Both the position numbers and the translations under genes were made by a program. Under the pieces are notes generated by a model. It was given only the letters and a program-made list of their open reading frames with translations. It ran no database searches and was not told the origin of the DNA. Below, piece after piece: positions 17,207 through 26,161 of a DNA stretch of 64,000 nt. The DNA comes from Faecalicatena_A orotica (GTDB taxonomy: Bacteria; Bacillota; Clostridia; Lachnospirales; Lachnospiraceae), in the NCBI RefSeq assembly GCF_040545875.1, contig NZ_JBEPMR010000010.1; one strand, written 5' to 3'. The stretch's first letter is position 1. Each line of letters starts with the position of its first letter.

Positions 17207-18511
17207 TTATTTTGCAAAATCCCCAGCTACCCTCATGGCGATTTTCTCCCATTTGAAGAGTCTTTCAGGATCATATCTTACGGTGGAGATATCCTTGAAA
17301 ATCAGCTCTACATGAGATCTTCCTTCTGTCAGGTCCATGAAATCACGGATTTCTTTTTCAGCCTGGGCCTCGTCAAAGATATTTCCGGCTACTATAGCGG
17401 GGTTCGGTTTTCTGCTGATGACATAATCGGTGCCGATATCTTCTATAATACGCCCGCTTTTACACCACGGAGAAACGGATATCTTGCGCAGGTTCGGGAT
17501 TCTTCTTAAGTAACTGACTTTTAAATCCAGAGGTTCGCAGCAGCCGTAGTATGTCAGGCCGAATCTTTTCAGCCATTTCAGGTCGTGTTCTATTGCAAAG
17601 TCCCAGTGCATCTGGGGGGATACAGTTGAGAATATCTGGGCGTTGGAACACCCCCACATATTTTTGGCAAGAACGTGGCCGGGGTCATAGTCCGTTCCCG
17701 GAAGTTCTGTTGTGTAACCATATCCGCCGGAGCCGACACGGGTATTGTTACAGTCCAGCGAAAGAAGGTTCTGCTCTTCAAACTGGTCAAGTTCTGTCAT
17801 CCATGCCTGCACCATTTTTTCATAAATGTCATGGACCATGTCCGGGCGCATGACCAGATCCATGATCGCCTCCTGCACGCCCCACCAGCGGATCAGGTAA
17901 TCCCACGGAGTATACCAGATGTGTGTCTGCCCGACCTTTTTCACTGGTATGATTCCTTCAAATATATCGCACATGGCATCATAGGAATACTGGGTAGCTT
18001 TCTCAAAGTGGGTGACGACCGGCATCTTGATTTTTTCGATGTCTTCCGGCTCTTTGATCTGGATTTTAAAATGCCGGGAATAAATATCATTCTTATCATC
18101 AGTCATAGCCGTGTCCACATCCTCAACGATACCAAAATCTGTGGAATGGATCGCCAGCGGGCACTCGATAAACGGGCTGACTACCATGTCCCCGCGGAAA
18201 TGGTCCCACTGGAAAATCGTCCTGCGCAGTGTCTCTTCCAGATTCCTTGCCCAGGGATGTGTACAGCGAACCGTAAGTTCCTCGTTTACATTCATCTCAT
18301 GCCACGGCACTTCGTTGATCCAGACCATCGGTTTTACAGATTTCTTATCATTTAAAAGCGTCCAGTTCCTTGCATTAATTTCATTGATTTTGTCACCGGA
18401 TATTTCTGCAATCCGGCCTCCCAGCCGTCTCAAAATATCCTTATCCCCACGGGATAATACAATTTCTTTCTCTTCCGGTACTACCGGTCTGTGTGACGGG
18501 TCGTGCAGCAT
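17207..18511 (-). CDS. Divergent URO-D-fold protein (third of three)
   Basis: A 434-residue protein, longer than the other two, of the Lachnospiraceae-type URO-D-like family. The C-terminal half aligns with the barrel: YYGCCEPLD (Cys324, Cys325) sits where the others have HSCG, and SPWCKSG (Cys350) gives a further thiol. The zinc histidine is not obvious, so the metal site may differ. A tryptophan-rich stretch (IWYTPWDYLIRWWG) precedes it. The ATG at 18511 follows AAAGGAGG. It has its own transcript between the AraC terminator and the hairpin at 17168. Confidence 0.8.
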   Translation of the reverse strand: MLHDPSHRPVVPEEKEIVLSRGDKDILRRLGGRIAEISGDKINEINARNWTLLNDKKSVKPMVWINEVPWHEMNVNEELTVRCTHPWARNLEETLRRTIFQWDHFRGDMVVSPFIECPLAIHSTDFGIVEDVDTAMTDDKNDIYSRHFKIQIKEPEDIEKIKMPVVTHFEKATQYSYDAMCDIFEGIIPVKKVGQTHIWYTPWDYLIRWWGVQEAIMDLVMRPDMVHDIYEKMVQAWMTELDQFEEQNLLSLDCNNTRVGSGGYGYTTELPGTDYDPGHVLAKNMWGCSNAQIFSTVSPQMHWDFAIEHDLKWLKRFGLTYYGCCEPLDLKVSYLRRIPNLRKISVSPWCKSGRIIEDIGTDYVISRKPNPAIVAGNIFDEAQAEKEIRDFMDLTEGRSHVELIFKDISTVRYDPERLFKWEKIAMRVAGDFAK

Positions 18512-18576
18512 AGCGGTTCCTCCTTTGGCATATATGGTTTCCTTTACTTTCCTGATCAAACCTTACCACCCCATGC

Positions 18577-18604
18577 AAAAAGCCACAACTTTCGGTTGTG
18601 GCTT
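18577..18604 (-). terminator. Rho-independent terminator of the AraC gene
   Basis: AGCCACAAC (18581-18589) pairs with GTTGTGGCT (18595-18603). On the minus strand it is followed by TTTTT. It lies 44 bp after the AraC stop codon. Confidence 0.8.
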
Positions 18605-18647
18605 CATGGTTGCCCGATGTGACTTATTCTTTCTGACATCTTCTTTT

Positions 18648-19403
18648 TTATGGTTCTGTGCAGGCACGGCGCTTCTTATATTCTCCGGGTGTGACTTCCA
18701 TGTACCGCTTGAATGCTCTGGTGAATGCCTTTTCATCGCTGTAGCCGCATTTCTCTGCCGCCTCACTGACAGTGGCGCCCTCCAGCAGGGCCTTTGCCCC
18801 GACACTCATTTTTCTCGTATAGACGAACTGCCGGGGACACATCTTAAAGATTTCCTTGAACCGCCTCGTGAAGTAGGAACGTTCCATTCCCGCACAGGCC
18901 GCAAGCTCCTGAATCTCCGGGTCATCGGCTATGTGCTCATCTATATAAGAAAGGACCCGGTTCATGCGCCTGCTTCCCGTGCGGTAGAGGGTCAGCCGCT
19001 GTTCCAGCCTTTTCAGGAAAATATCAAAGAGCCGGTTCACATCTTCAAAGGAGGCAGGATCTCTCTGGATGACTTGGATGCTTTTCAGCAGGTAGTACAA
19101 GTCCTCCCCTTCACAGATCTCGACAGCGGTGAAATCCCTCCCCATAGACAGATCCAGTTCTACATGGAACCAGAGGACCTCCAGCGGGTCTTTGACATCG
19201 TGCCTGAGGGAATAAGACTGCATGACAGGAAGGATATAAAGCCAGCCCTTTTTCAGTTGTACTTCCTCCTCCCCCTGCCGGAACCATGCCTTCCCCCCGC
19301 AGACATAATAAATACGGTAAAATGTGGCACATTCCCCCGTCATCCCCCAGTCTGAAGGACAAAGCGTATAATCATTCATCAGGATCTGAAAACGATAGTG
19401 CAT
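18648..19403 (-). CDS. AraC family transcriptional regulator
   Basis: A 251-residue regulator with an N-terminal cupin-like arm (GGKAWFRQGEEEVQLKKGWL) and two C-terminal helix-turn-helix units, IQELAACAGMERSYFTRRF and SEAAEKCGYSDEKAFTRAF, ending MEVTPGEYKK. The ATG at 19403 has AGGAGGAACTCT before it, which favours it over an ATG 15 bases upstream. It lies upstream of and in line with the URO-D/ABC genes and divergent from the LacI fusion gene, so it is a likely activator of the first sugar locus. Confidence 0.92.
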   Translation of the reverse strand: MHYRFQILMNDYTLCPSDWGMTGECATFYRIYYVCGGKAWFRQGEEEVQLKKGWLYILPVMQSYSLRHDVKDPLEVLWFHVELDLSMGRDFTAVEICEGEDLYYLLKSIQVIQRDPASFEDVNRLFDIFLKRLEQRLTLYRTGSRRMNRVLSYIDEHIADDPEIQELAACAGMERSYFTRRFKEIFKMCPRQFVYTRKMSVGAKALLEGATVSEAAEKCGYSDEKAFTRAFKRYMEVTPGEYKKRRACTEP

Positions 19404-19434
19404 AGAGTTCCTCCTCATAATTTGAGATTATTTG

Positions 19435-19442
19435 AAACGTTT
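19435..19442. promoter_or_regulatory. CG-centred 8-bp palindrome upstream of the AraC gene
   Basis: AAACGTTT, in the context TTTGAAACGTTTTAC, resembles both the core of the palindrome at 17074-17099 and the CcpA cre consensus. It is 32 bp upstream of the AraC start. Confidence 0.35.
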
Positions 19443-19487
19443 TACTTTAACATTGACTTTTCATTTTCCTTATGACAATATAATGTT

Positions 19488-19656
19488 GGGGTCAAAAATA
19501 TTTTGACCCCTGATGCCTACGGATTTCTCCGCACTTCGTGCTCCCAAAATCCTAAAAACATTCGAAATCCGCCCTAATCGGGCTACTTTCTCATGTTTTA
19601 CGGGTCCCAAAGTCATTCAATTGCATGCGAGCATGCATTGAATGACCTTTTGACCC
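19488..19656. repeat. Multi-hairpin intergenic element A with GGGTCAAAA ends
   Basis: The element begins with a palindrome GGGGTCAAAA-ATA-TTTTGACCCC (19488-19510) and ends with TTTTGACCC (19648-19656), the inverse of its start. Inside are GGATTTC/GAAATCC (19521-19527 with 19564-19570), GCAC-TTC-GTGC, GCCC/GGGC, and a long stem from GGGTC (19602) through GTCATTCAA and GCATGC to GACCC (19656) with one bulged base. No coding frame is convincing. It resembles a MITE or structured REP-like unit. Confidence 0.65.
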
Positions 19657-19714
19657 TGGCATTATAATATTATAGTATACTTTGTTCGTTTACTCAATTG
19701 AAGGAGGAACTTTT

Positions 19715-21982
19715 ATGGCGACTTTGAAAGATGTTGCAGAACGGGCGGGCGTCTCCATCGCGACTGTCTCAAACTGTCTGAATAATACAAAGAGTGTGAA
19801 GCCGGCCACCAGGACCAGAATCATGAGTGTCATCGAGGAACTGAACTATATCCCCAATGCTTCTGCCAGGAACCTGAAGTCAGAGACATCCCGGGAGATT
19901 GGCGTTGTTTTTCCGGATATTGATGACTCATGTCACTCAGATATTCTAAAGGGGATCATCTCACGCGCTGAGAGCATGGACTATTCGCTGAATATTTCAT
20001 TTTCTTACCATACGCCAAAGCTGGAACGCAAGATTATTGACCAGCTTATCGGCAGGAATGTAGCCGGCCTGATCCTGATCTCCTGCCAGCCGGACAACGT
20101 GGAATACTTTCAGAACAGTATCATCAGGCATAATGTGCCTGCCGTTTTCCTGGAGCATTTCCCGGACAGTATCGACGCCAACTTTCTGGCCTTTGACAAC
20201 TATAATTCCTGCTATTATCTGACGAAGAAGCTGATCGAAAACGGATACACGAATATTAAGCTCATGATCGGACACAGTGAGTTTTTTACAGAAAGGGAAT
20301 GCCTGCGGGGATTCAGTGATGCGCACGATGATCTCGGTCTGGATTTTTCTATGAATCAGATGATAGAGACGCGTTTTACGACAGAGTCCGCGTTCCGCAA
20401 GGCCATGTTCAACATCGTGGAGGAGCCGCCCCAGGCGATCATAACCTCTTCCTATCCGCTTGCCAAAGGAATCATAGAGGCCTTTAACCTCTGTTCCATA
20501 AAAGTGCCGAAAGACACCTGTATTATCACTCTGGGGGAGGAATCCTGGAACGAGTCCAATTATCTCCCCAACCTGATCCATACCTCACGTACGGCACACA
20601 CAATGGGAATCCGCAGTATTGATGTCCTGATGAAGAACCTGCATGAACCTGCATTTTTCGAGAAAGAATTTATGCTGTTCAAGGACAATGTCATCGGAAG
20701 CCACCTGAATATCCCGAAGGCGCCTGCCCCATATCATTCTGTCAGAACGCCGAAGCGGACACTGCGCATCATCGCCACATCCATGCCGACAATCCTGTCA
20801 CTGCATGCGGTATCGCGGGAATTCGAGCGGCAGCACGAGGTAAAGATTGAATTTGACTTTGTAAGCTACAGAGAACTAATTGAAACGATTGTATCTGACA
20901 GTAAACGGGAAAAAGGCAGATATGATATCTATATGTTTGATGTATCATGGCTCACTTACCTTGCCAATCTGGATGTACTTACAGATATTACCGAACTGAT
21001 GACCTCGAATGAGCTGTTCAGCAAACATCTGGTCCCGAAAAATCTTGCGAATGCCTGCTATAAGGGACGTTTTTACGGTTTTCCGATCGTAGGAGGCTCC
21101 CATATTCTTTTTTACCGGAAGGATTTGTTCGAGCAGCCCACGATACAGCACCAGTTTGAATCACTCTATAACATGCCCTTACGTCCGCCAAAGACATGGA
21201 AGGAATTCAACGGGATCGCCCAGTTTTTCACAAAAAAATATAATCCTTACTCTCCGACACTGTACGGAACTTCGATCATCGGCAGTGTCAATGAAGAGTT
21301 TGCGCTCGAACTGCAGATCCGGCTCTGGAGCTTTGGCGGCGGGCTTTTCGACAGTTCCGGGCGGCTGAAGCTGGATACCCCGCAGAATATCAAGGCGCTG
21401 CAGAGCCTGCTTGATACGGCTATGTATACGGAAAACGGCATCTCAGATACCTCCATCAATTCCAGTTTTTACGACTTCGGGAGCGGACGGACTGCCATGC
21501 TTTTGTCCTTCACCGAATATGGTACTCTCATCAACGACTGCCTGCATGGAGATATTATCACCAAGATTGATTACAGCATGGTCCCGGGACAGACGCCTGC
21601 CAATGTAGGATGGCATATGGGTATCAGCAGGACTACCCGCCATACCGAACTGATCGCGAACTATTTTAAGTGGATCTGCCAGAAGCAGACAAGTTACTAT
21701 ATGACTACGCTAAACGGGCAGTCTACCGTCCTCCACCCTTACGAGAACCAGGAGATACTAAGACTTTACCCGTGGATGAAACTGAATACAAAATGTTTCG
21801 AGAAAGCACGCAACAGAATCTATCCTTATCAGAGTGCAGAACGGATCATTCCCCCATACGAAATCGAGACGATCCTGCAGGATGTCTGTCAGAAAGCCTA
21901 CCGAAAAGAACTCACTGTTCAGGATGCACTGAGGCAGGCAGAAAAAAGGATACAGGCACTTTTTAAACTGAAAAGTCTTTAA
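19715..21982 (+). CDS. LacI-type regulator fused to an ABC substrate-binding-protein domain
   Basis: A 755-residue protein with three parts. Residues 1-50 are a LacI helix-turn-helix (LKDVAERAGVSIATVSNCL). Residues 58-330 are the usual LacI periplasmic-type sensor (EIGVVFPDIDDSCHSDILKG, AGLILISCQPD). Residues 345-755 are a family-1 solute-binding fold (RTLRIIATSMPTILSLHAV, then TPQNIKALQSLLDTAMYT and a late QTPANVGWHMG). There is no signal peptide, so the added domain is cytoplasmic and probably a second ligand sensor. The ATG follows AAGGAGG; an upstream in-frame TTG is unlikely. It is divergent from the AraC gene of the first sugar locus. Confidence 0.9.
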   Translation: MATLKDVAERAGVSIATVSNCLNNTKSVKPATRTRIMSVIEELNYIPNASARNLKSETSREIGVVFPDIDDSCHSDILKGIISRAESMDYSLNISFSYHTPKLERKIIDQLIGRNVAGLILISCQPDNVEYFQNSIIRHNVPAVFLEHFPDSIDANFLAFDNYNSCYYLTKKLIENGYTNIKLMIGHSEFFTERECLRGFSDAHDDLGLDFSMNQMIETRFTTESAFRKAMFNIVEEPPQAIITSSYPLAKGIIEAFNLCSIKVPKDTCIITLGEESWNESNYLPNLIHTSRTAHTMGIRSIDVLMKNLHEPAFFEKEFMLFKDNVIGSHLNIPKAPAPYHSVRTPKRTLRIIATSMPTILSLHAVSREFERQHEVKIEFDFVSYRELIETIVSDSKREKGRYDIYMFDVSWLTYLANLDVLTDITELMTSNELFSKHLVPKNLANACYKGRFYGFPIVGGSHILFYRKDLFEQPTIQHQFESLYNMPLRPPKTWKEFNGIAQFFTKKYNPYSPTLYGTSIIGSVNEEFALELQIRLWSFGGGLFDSSGRLKLDTPQNIKALQSLLDTAMYTENGISDTSINSSFYDFGSGRTAMLLSFTEYGTLINDCLHGDIITKIDYSMVPGQTPANVGWHMGISRTTRHTELIANYFKWICQKQTSYYMTTLNGQSTVLHPYENQEILRLYPWMKLNTKCFEKARNRIYPYQSAERIIPPYEIETILQDVCQKAYRKELTVQDALRQAEKRIQALFKLKSL

Positions 21983-22001
21983 CTGATACTAACACATACT
22001 C

Positions 22002-22037
22002 GGGAAGTCTGGTTGGATAATCCCTCCCCGACTTCCC
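22002..22037 (+). terminator. Weak terminator-like hairpin after the LacI fusion gene
   Basis: GGGAAGTC (22002-22009) pairs with GACTTCCC (22030-22037) across a 20-base loop, followed by TCATTTGTT. The T-run is poor. Confidence 0.4.
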
Positions 22038-22084
22038 TCATTTGTTGCTATTCACGGCCAGAGTCCATGCATAGCACCCCTCAT

Positions 22085-23782
22085 TTATCTATACTTACCA
22101 CCATAACGTACCTCACAGTCTTTACGGAAAAACGAGATTCCATAACTGTCTATCATACGGTATCCTTCTGTCCGCAGCTCCTCCATATATCCGCGCCCGG
22201 ATATCTGTTTTACCGCTTTTTGTGCATCCTCCTCTAATTCATCAATCCCCTTAGAAATCTTGACTTCTATGATAAATGCCCTTCCCCGCAGAGATGGATT
22301 TTTTACGATCAGGTCTGAACGGCCGTTTCCTGATTCCCGATTGGACTTCACCAAATAAGAATCGCTCTGACTTAATATTCCTGCCAGAAAACCATGATAA
22401 AAATTCTCCGCACTGTCGTAAAAACTAATCGTAGACAACAATTGTTCACTAAGGATCTCTCCCATTTTTTCTGCATCCCCATCTTCCATAGCCTTGTACA
22501 GATCCCGGAAATCCCGTTTCTTTATACACTCCCGGAACCAGTTCAAGATGGTATTCTGGTAGATTGTCTTTACTTCCGTATTTGGGATACGCACCTTTAA
22601 GAAGATAGACGATTCCTTAAAATATTCGCTCTCCTTAGTCAAATACCCAGTAAAATAAAGGAAATTCCACAGATTTTCTCCATTTTGATCCATATCTGCA
22701 TAAGTAATTTCTTCATGCACCTGAATATCCATTGACTTTCCGGCTAACAGCATTTCAATCTGCCCCTTCATTTCCCGGTCCGCACGCGCAACCATGTTCT
22801 TAATGATTTCATTAGAACTGGTGTTAATCCAATAAGGGCGGGGAAACGCGTCTGCGTCTGCATCTAAATCATATAAGAATTTAATCAGGCTCCACGGATT
22901 ATAGACTTCCGTATTACCGAACTGGTATCCATCATACCATTCCTTCACGTCCGCGAACCGCCTGTCTCTTCCGTAATAAGACATTGCCTGTTTAACTTCA
23001 GGCTCAGTAAAGCCAAAATGCTCGCTGTACTTCTTATCTAATACGGAAATGAGATTCAGATGGTTCAGTCCGGTAAAAATACTCTCTTTGGATATTCTGA
23101 GACATCCGGTAATCACTGCAAACTGCAGGCAGTCATTTGTCTTTAGCACCGATTCAAAAAGGGACCTTATAAAGCCAGCCATCTTGTCGTAAAATCCGGC
23201 AAAATACGAGTTTTCCAAGGGCACATCATATTCATCCAGAAGAACAATGACCTTTTCATTCATTGCCATATATAAACATCGGCTTAGAAACTTCAGTGAG
23301 CCGGAATATGCATCGTATCCTGCCTTCCTGTCTTTTATATCCTGAAACATCTGTTTATCCGTATCCGAAAGGGCATCCGATTCTAAAAGAAAGTCATGCC
23401 TCTGAAATTCTTCAGCAATTTCTTCCCTGATCTTATAGTATGCCGATTCAAAAGTCTCCTGCTTCGATGATTTAAGAGTCAGGTTAATGACTGGGTATTT
23501 TCCCATCTGTCCAATATATTCTTTGCCTGCCCCCATAATTTTCAGCCCCTTAAAAAGTGCCGCATGTTGGGTATTTTTCTCCTGAATTCCCGTGTCTTCA
23601 AAGAAATATCTGAGCATGCTTAAATTCAGCGTTTTGCCAAACCTCCTCGGACGGGTAAACAGATTTACCTTTCCCTTTAGGTCCAGCAATTCCTTTATAA
23701 ACAAGGTTTTATCTACATAATAATAATCATTTATAATAATATCCTCAAAGTTATCAACACCAATGGGTAATGCTTTTTTCAT
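22085..23782 (-). CDS. AAA-ATPase-like protein with PD-(D/E)XK nuclease-like C terminus (DUF1703 type)
   Basis: A 565-residue protein of the AAA-ATPase-like/PDDEXK_9 family common in gut anaerobes. It begins LPIGVDNFEDIIINDYYYVD and has a P-loop-like RPRRFGKTLNLSML at about residues 45-60, a LLDEYDVPL Walker B region and a C-terminal nuclease-like motif (GRSDLIV, then FIIEVKISK). The function is unknown; mobile or regulatory roles have been suggested for the family. The ATG at 23782 has GGAGGTG upstream. It stands alone between the LacI fusion and the MocR gene. Confidence 0.88.
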   Translation of the reverse strand: MKKALPIGVDNFEDIIINDYYYVDKTLFIKELLDLKGKVNLFTRPRRFGKTLNLSMLRYFFEDTGIQEKNTQHAALFKGLKIMGAGKEYIGQMGKYPVINLTLKSSKQETFESAYYKIREEIAEEFQRHDFLLESDALSDTDKQMFQDIKDRKAGYDAYSGSLKFLSRCLYMAMNEKVIVLLDEYDVPLENSYFAGFYDKMAGFIRSLFESVLKTNDCLQFAVITGCLRISKESIFTGLNHLNLISVLDKKYSEHFGFTEPEVKQAMSYYGRDRRFADVKEWYDGYQFGNTEVYNPWSLIKFLYDLDADADAFPRPYWINTSSNEIIKNMVARADREMKGQIEMLLAGKSMDIQVHEEITYADMDQNGENLWNFLYFTGYLTKESEYFKESSIFLKVRIPNTEVKTIYQNTILNWFRECIKKRDFRDLYKAMEDGDAEKMGEILSEQLLSTISFYDSAENFYHGFLAGILSQSDSYLVKSNRESGNGRSDLIVKNPSLRGRAFIIEVKISKGIDELEEDAQKAVKQISGRGYMEELRTEGYRMIDSYGISFFRKDCEVRYGGKYR

Positions 23783-23851
23783 TCTCTGCACCTCCAGCAT
23801 TTTAAACAGAATCTTATTCCATTATAGCAGATGCCCTGTCCGAATTATACC

Positions 23852-25255
23852 TTATATTTTCGACACCAGTACAGCCCGCTCAAGCCGGCGGATTGTTTCA
23901 CTGATTGCCTCCATACGGATTCCGGAATAGTTAATGATCAGAATGTGTTCCCGGGTTTTCTGCGGATTCCTGCAGTACTCGGAAAAACAGGCCAGGTCTA
24001 TCCCCTGCTGCCTTGCCCTTGCTACCAGTTCCTCATCCGTCAGGACGGTATCCAGTATTAAGAGGAAATAGGTTCCTGCCTCCGCCTCCTGAATTTTTGC
24101 GATATCTTTCAAAGAGGAATTTTCAATTTCCTGAATCAGCCTCGTCTTAAGTTTCCTGTAAAAGCTGCGCATCCGGTTCAGATGGCGCCCGAAATATTCT
24201 TCCGAGATAAAGCGGGCCAGCGTGTGCTGTTCAAAACAGGACACGGTGCAGGAAGAATAGCACATCTTCTCAACGTATTTTTTCATCAGATTTTCGGGCA
24301 GCACCATGTAGCTGATGCGGATGGACGGCACGATGCTCTTTGAAAATGTATTGAGGTAGATCACACGGCCGGATTTGTCCATTGCATACAGGGCCGGGCT
24401 CTGCTTGTTTACATAGCGGAACTCACTGTCAAAGTTATCTTCTATGATGTAGCCGCCCGTTTCCGCGGCCCAGTTCAGCACCTCCTGCCTGCGCCCCACG
24501 GGTGTAACGATACCGGTCGGAAAATGGTGCTCCGGGGTGGCATGCAGGACATCACAGCCGCTTTCCTTCAGGGAACTGACCGATATTCCCTTTTCATCCA
24601 TGCTGATCTGCCTCCAGTTCACCTGATTTCTCTCAAACAATTCATATGTATAAGAGTAGCCGATTTCCTCCAGCCCGTAGCACCTTCCCGCACCTAATAT
24701 CTGGAAAAGCTGCTGGTATAAAAATTCCGTCCCCGCCCCTATGATGATCTGGGACGGAGATACATGCATCCCCCTGAACCTACGCAGGTTTTCCGCGATG
24801 GCCTGCCGCAGCTCCAGCACCCCTCTGCACGGAACTGCTTTTAAGAGTTTCTCGTCCCTTGCCGTGATGACTTCTCTCATTAGTTTGGCCCAGATAGAAA
24901 ATGGAAAATGCTGCATGCCTATACGGTTGCACCGCAGGTCTGCGTAATAAGGACTGTCCGTATCTTCCCTATATAATCGGACTGGTGCCGCTTGTTCCTG
25001 TATGCCCTGCGCTTTCAGCCTGCTGACATAATATCCGCTGCACTCTACAGAGTAGATATACCCCTCCAGCATCAGCTGTGCATAGGCATTTTCAACAGTC
25101 ACGACACTGATCCCGAGCCGGGATGCCAGCATGCGTTTAGACGGCAGCTTCTCCTCTGCCTTCAGTTCCCCCCTCAGGATATCTTCCCTGATACAATGGT
25201 ACAAATATTCATAGATCGGCATCTTTCCCCGTTTTTCAATCTCGCAGGTTACCAT
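23852..25255 (-). CDS. MocR/PdxR family regulator (GntR helix-turn-helix plus aminotransferase fold)
   Basis: A 467-residue regulator. Residues 10-75 form a winged helix (EEKLPSKRMLASRLGISVVT). The rest is a class I aminotransferase fold with the PLP lysine in NTFSKSIVPSIRIS, EDNFDSEFRY in the cofactor pocket and an ATPEHHFPTG loop. Such proteins use PLP or a related amine as effector. The ATG at 25255 has GGAGG five bases before it. It is divergent from an SDR gene, the normal arrangement for a MocR regulator and its target. Confidence 0.92.
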   Translation of the reverse strand: MVTCEIEKRGKMPIYEYLYHCIREDILRGELKAEEKLPSKRMLASRLGISVVTVENAYAQLMLEGYIYSVECSGYYVSRLKAQGIQEQAAPVRLYREDTDSPYYADLRCNRIGMQHFPFSIWAKLMREVITARDEKLLKAVPCRGVLELRQAIAENLRRFRGMHVSPSQIIIGAGTEFLYQQLFQILGAGRCYGLEEIGYSYTYELFERNQVNWRQISMDEKGISVSSLKESGCDVLHATPEHHFPTGIVTPVGRRQEVLNWAAETGGYIIEDNFDSEFRYVNKQSPALYAMDKSGRVIYLNTFSKSIVPSIRISYMVLPENLMKKYVEKMCYSSCTVSCFEQHTLARFISEEYFGRHLNRMRSFYRKLKTRLIQEIENSSLKDIAKIQEAEAGTYFLLILDTVLTDEELVARARQQGIDLACFSEYCRNPQKTREHILIINYSGIRMEAISETIRRLERAVLVSKI

Positions 25256-25265
25256 CTGAGCCTCC

Positions 25266-25297
25266 AACTGATCTTATTTTTTATTAGCAAACTGATC
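25266..25297. promoter_or_regulatory. Direct repeats AACTGATC in the MocR/SDR divergent region
   Basis: AACTGATC occurs at 25266-25273 and 25290-25297, 24 bp apart, and each copy is followed by an A/T-rich run. MocR proteins such as GabR and PdxR bind paired direct repeats, so these are candidate sites. The first copy is near the MocR start codon and could also serve autoregulation. A TATAAT-like -10 for the SDR gene lies just downstream. Confidence 0.5.
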
Positions 25298-25361
25298 ATT
25301 TTAATCATGTCAATTTCTATTATAATGAGTATTATCAGAACTGTAAAGGAGGAACAACACT

Positions 25362-26150
25362 ATGGGAATATATGCAATTACGGGAGGTTCCGGCGGAATC
25401 GGGGGCCAGACGGTAAAACTTCTGAAAGAAGCCGGACACGAGGTCATTAATATTGACCTGAAAGGCGGCGACATATCCGCGAATCTGGCTTCGCCCGAGG
25501 GACGCAGGGAAGCTATTGAAGAACTCCATCAGAAATGTCCGGAAGGGCTGGACGGTATGATTTGCAATGCCGGCGTATCCGGGGCTGTCGGGAATCTGCA
25601 GCTCATCGTTTCCCTGAATTATTTTGGAACCATTGAAATTGCAAAGGGCGTGTCCGGTCTGCTCCGCAAGAAAAAGGGCTGTTGTGTAGTGACCTCTTCC
25701 AATACCATCTCGCAGGGCGCCGGCCGGATGGACCTTGTGGACTTGCTGAATAATTCAGGCAATGAGCAGATGATTCTCAATCTCATCAGCAAATGGGACC
25801 AGAAAGATTTAACCGTCGGCAACAGTATCTATGTAGCAACCAAGTATGCACTCGCCCGCTGGGTCCGCAGGATTTCTTCCTCCTGGGCAGCCCGTGGTGT
25901 GCGTGTCAACGCAGTCGCTCCCGGAAACGTACAGACACCTATGACCGCCGCCCTCCAGGGAAGCGCCCGCGATGCACTCAATGCGCTTCCAATTCCTGCA
26001 CGCTTCGGACAGGAAGCACTTATGGAGGCCGAAGAGATCGCCGGGGCCATCGTGTTCCTCACATCCAAATATGCCGCCGGCATCAATGGAAACATCCTGT
26101 TCGTGGACGGCGGGACCGATGCATTACTGAATTCTGAGAAAGTTTATTAG
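25362..26150 (+). CDS. SDR oxidoreductase, resembling 3-alpha-hydroxysteroid dehydrogenase HsdA
   Basis: A 262-residue NAD(P)-dependent reductase. The Rossmann motif is TGGSGGIG, followed by CNAGVSG, a Ser and the catalytic YVATK. The overall plan recalls Comamonas 3-alpha-hydroxysteroid dehydrogenase/carbonyl reductase: KLLKEAGHEVINIDLKGG, SLNYFG, a long insertion before the catalytic Tyr, and a C-terminal VDGGTDA. The ATG follows AAAGGAGG. The next gene, an NTF2-like protein, starts 12 bp after it. The steroid link is inference; another ketone or carbonyl substrate is possible. Confidence 0.85.
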   Translation: MGIYAITGGSGGIGGQTVKLLKEAGHEVINIDLKGGDISANLASPEGRREAIEELHQKCPEGLDGMICNAGVSGAVGNLQLIVSLNYFGTIEIAKGVSGLLRKKKGCCVVTSSNTISQGAGRMDLVDLLNNSGNEQMILNLISKWDQKDLTVGNSIYVATKYALARWVRRISSSWAARGVRVNAVAPGNVQTPMTAALQGSARDALNALPIPARFGQEALMEAEEIAGAIVFLTSKYAAGINGNILFVDGGTDALLNSEKVY

Positions 26151-26161
26151 GAGGAGCCGCT

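Noticed and set aside
9066..18511. Heme-biosynthesis role for the URO-D-fold proteins
   Set aside because: They carry HSCG or GCCE thiol motifs absent from HemE and stand among sugar genes with no other heme genes.
18111..19355. Plus-strand open frame of over 400 codons
   Set aside because: It runs antisense through the third URO-D gene and the AraC gene, has no ribosome site or family resemblance, and its composition mirrors the real genes.
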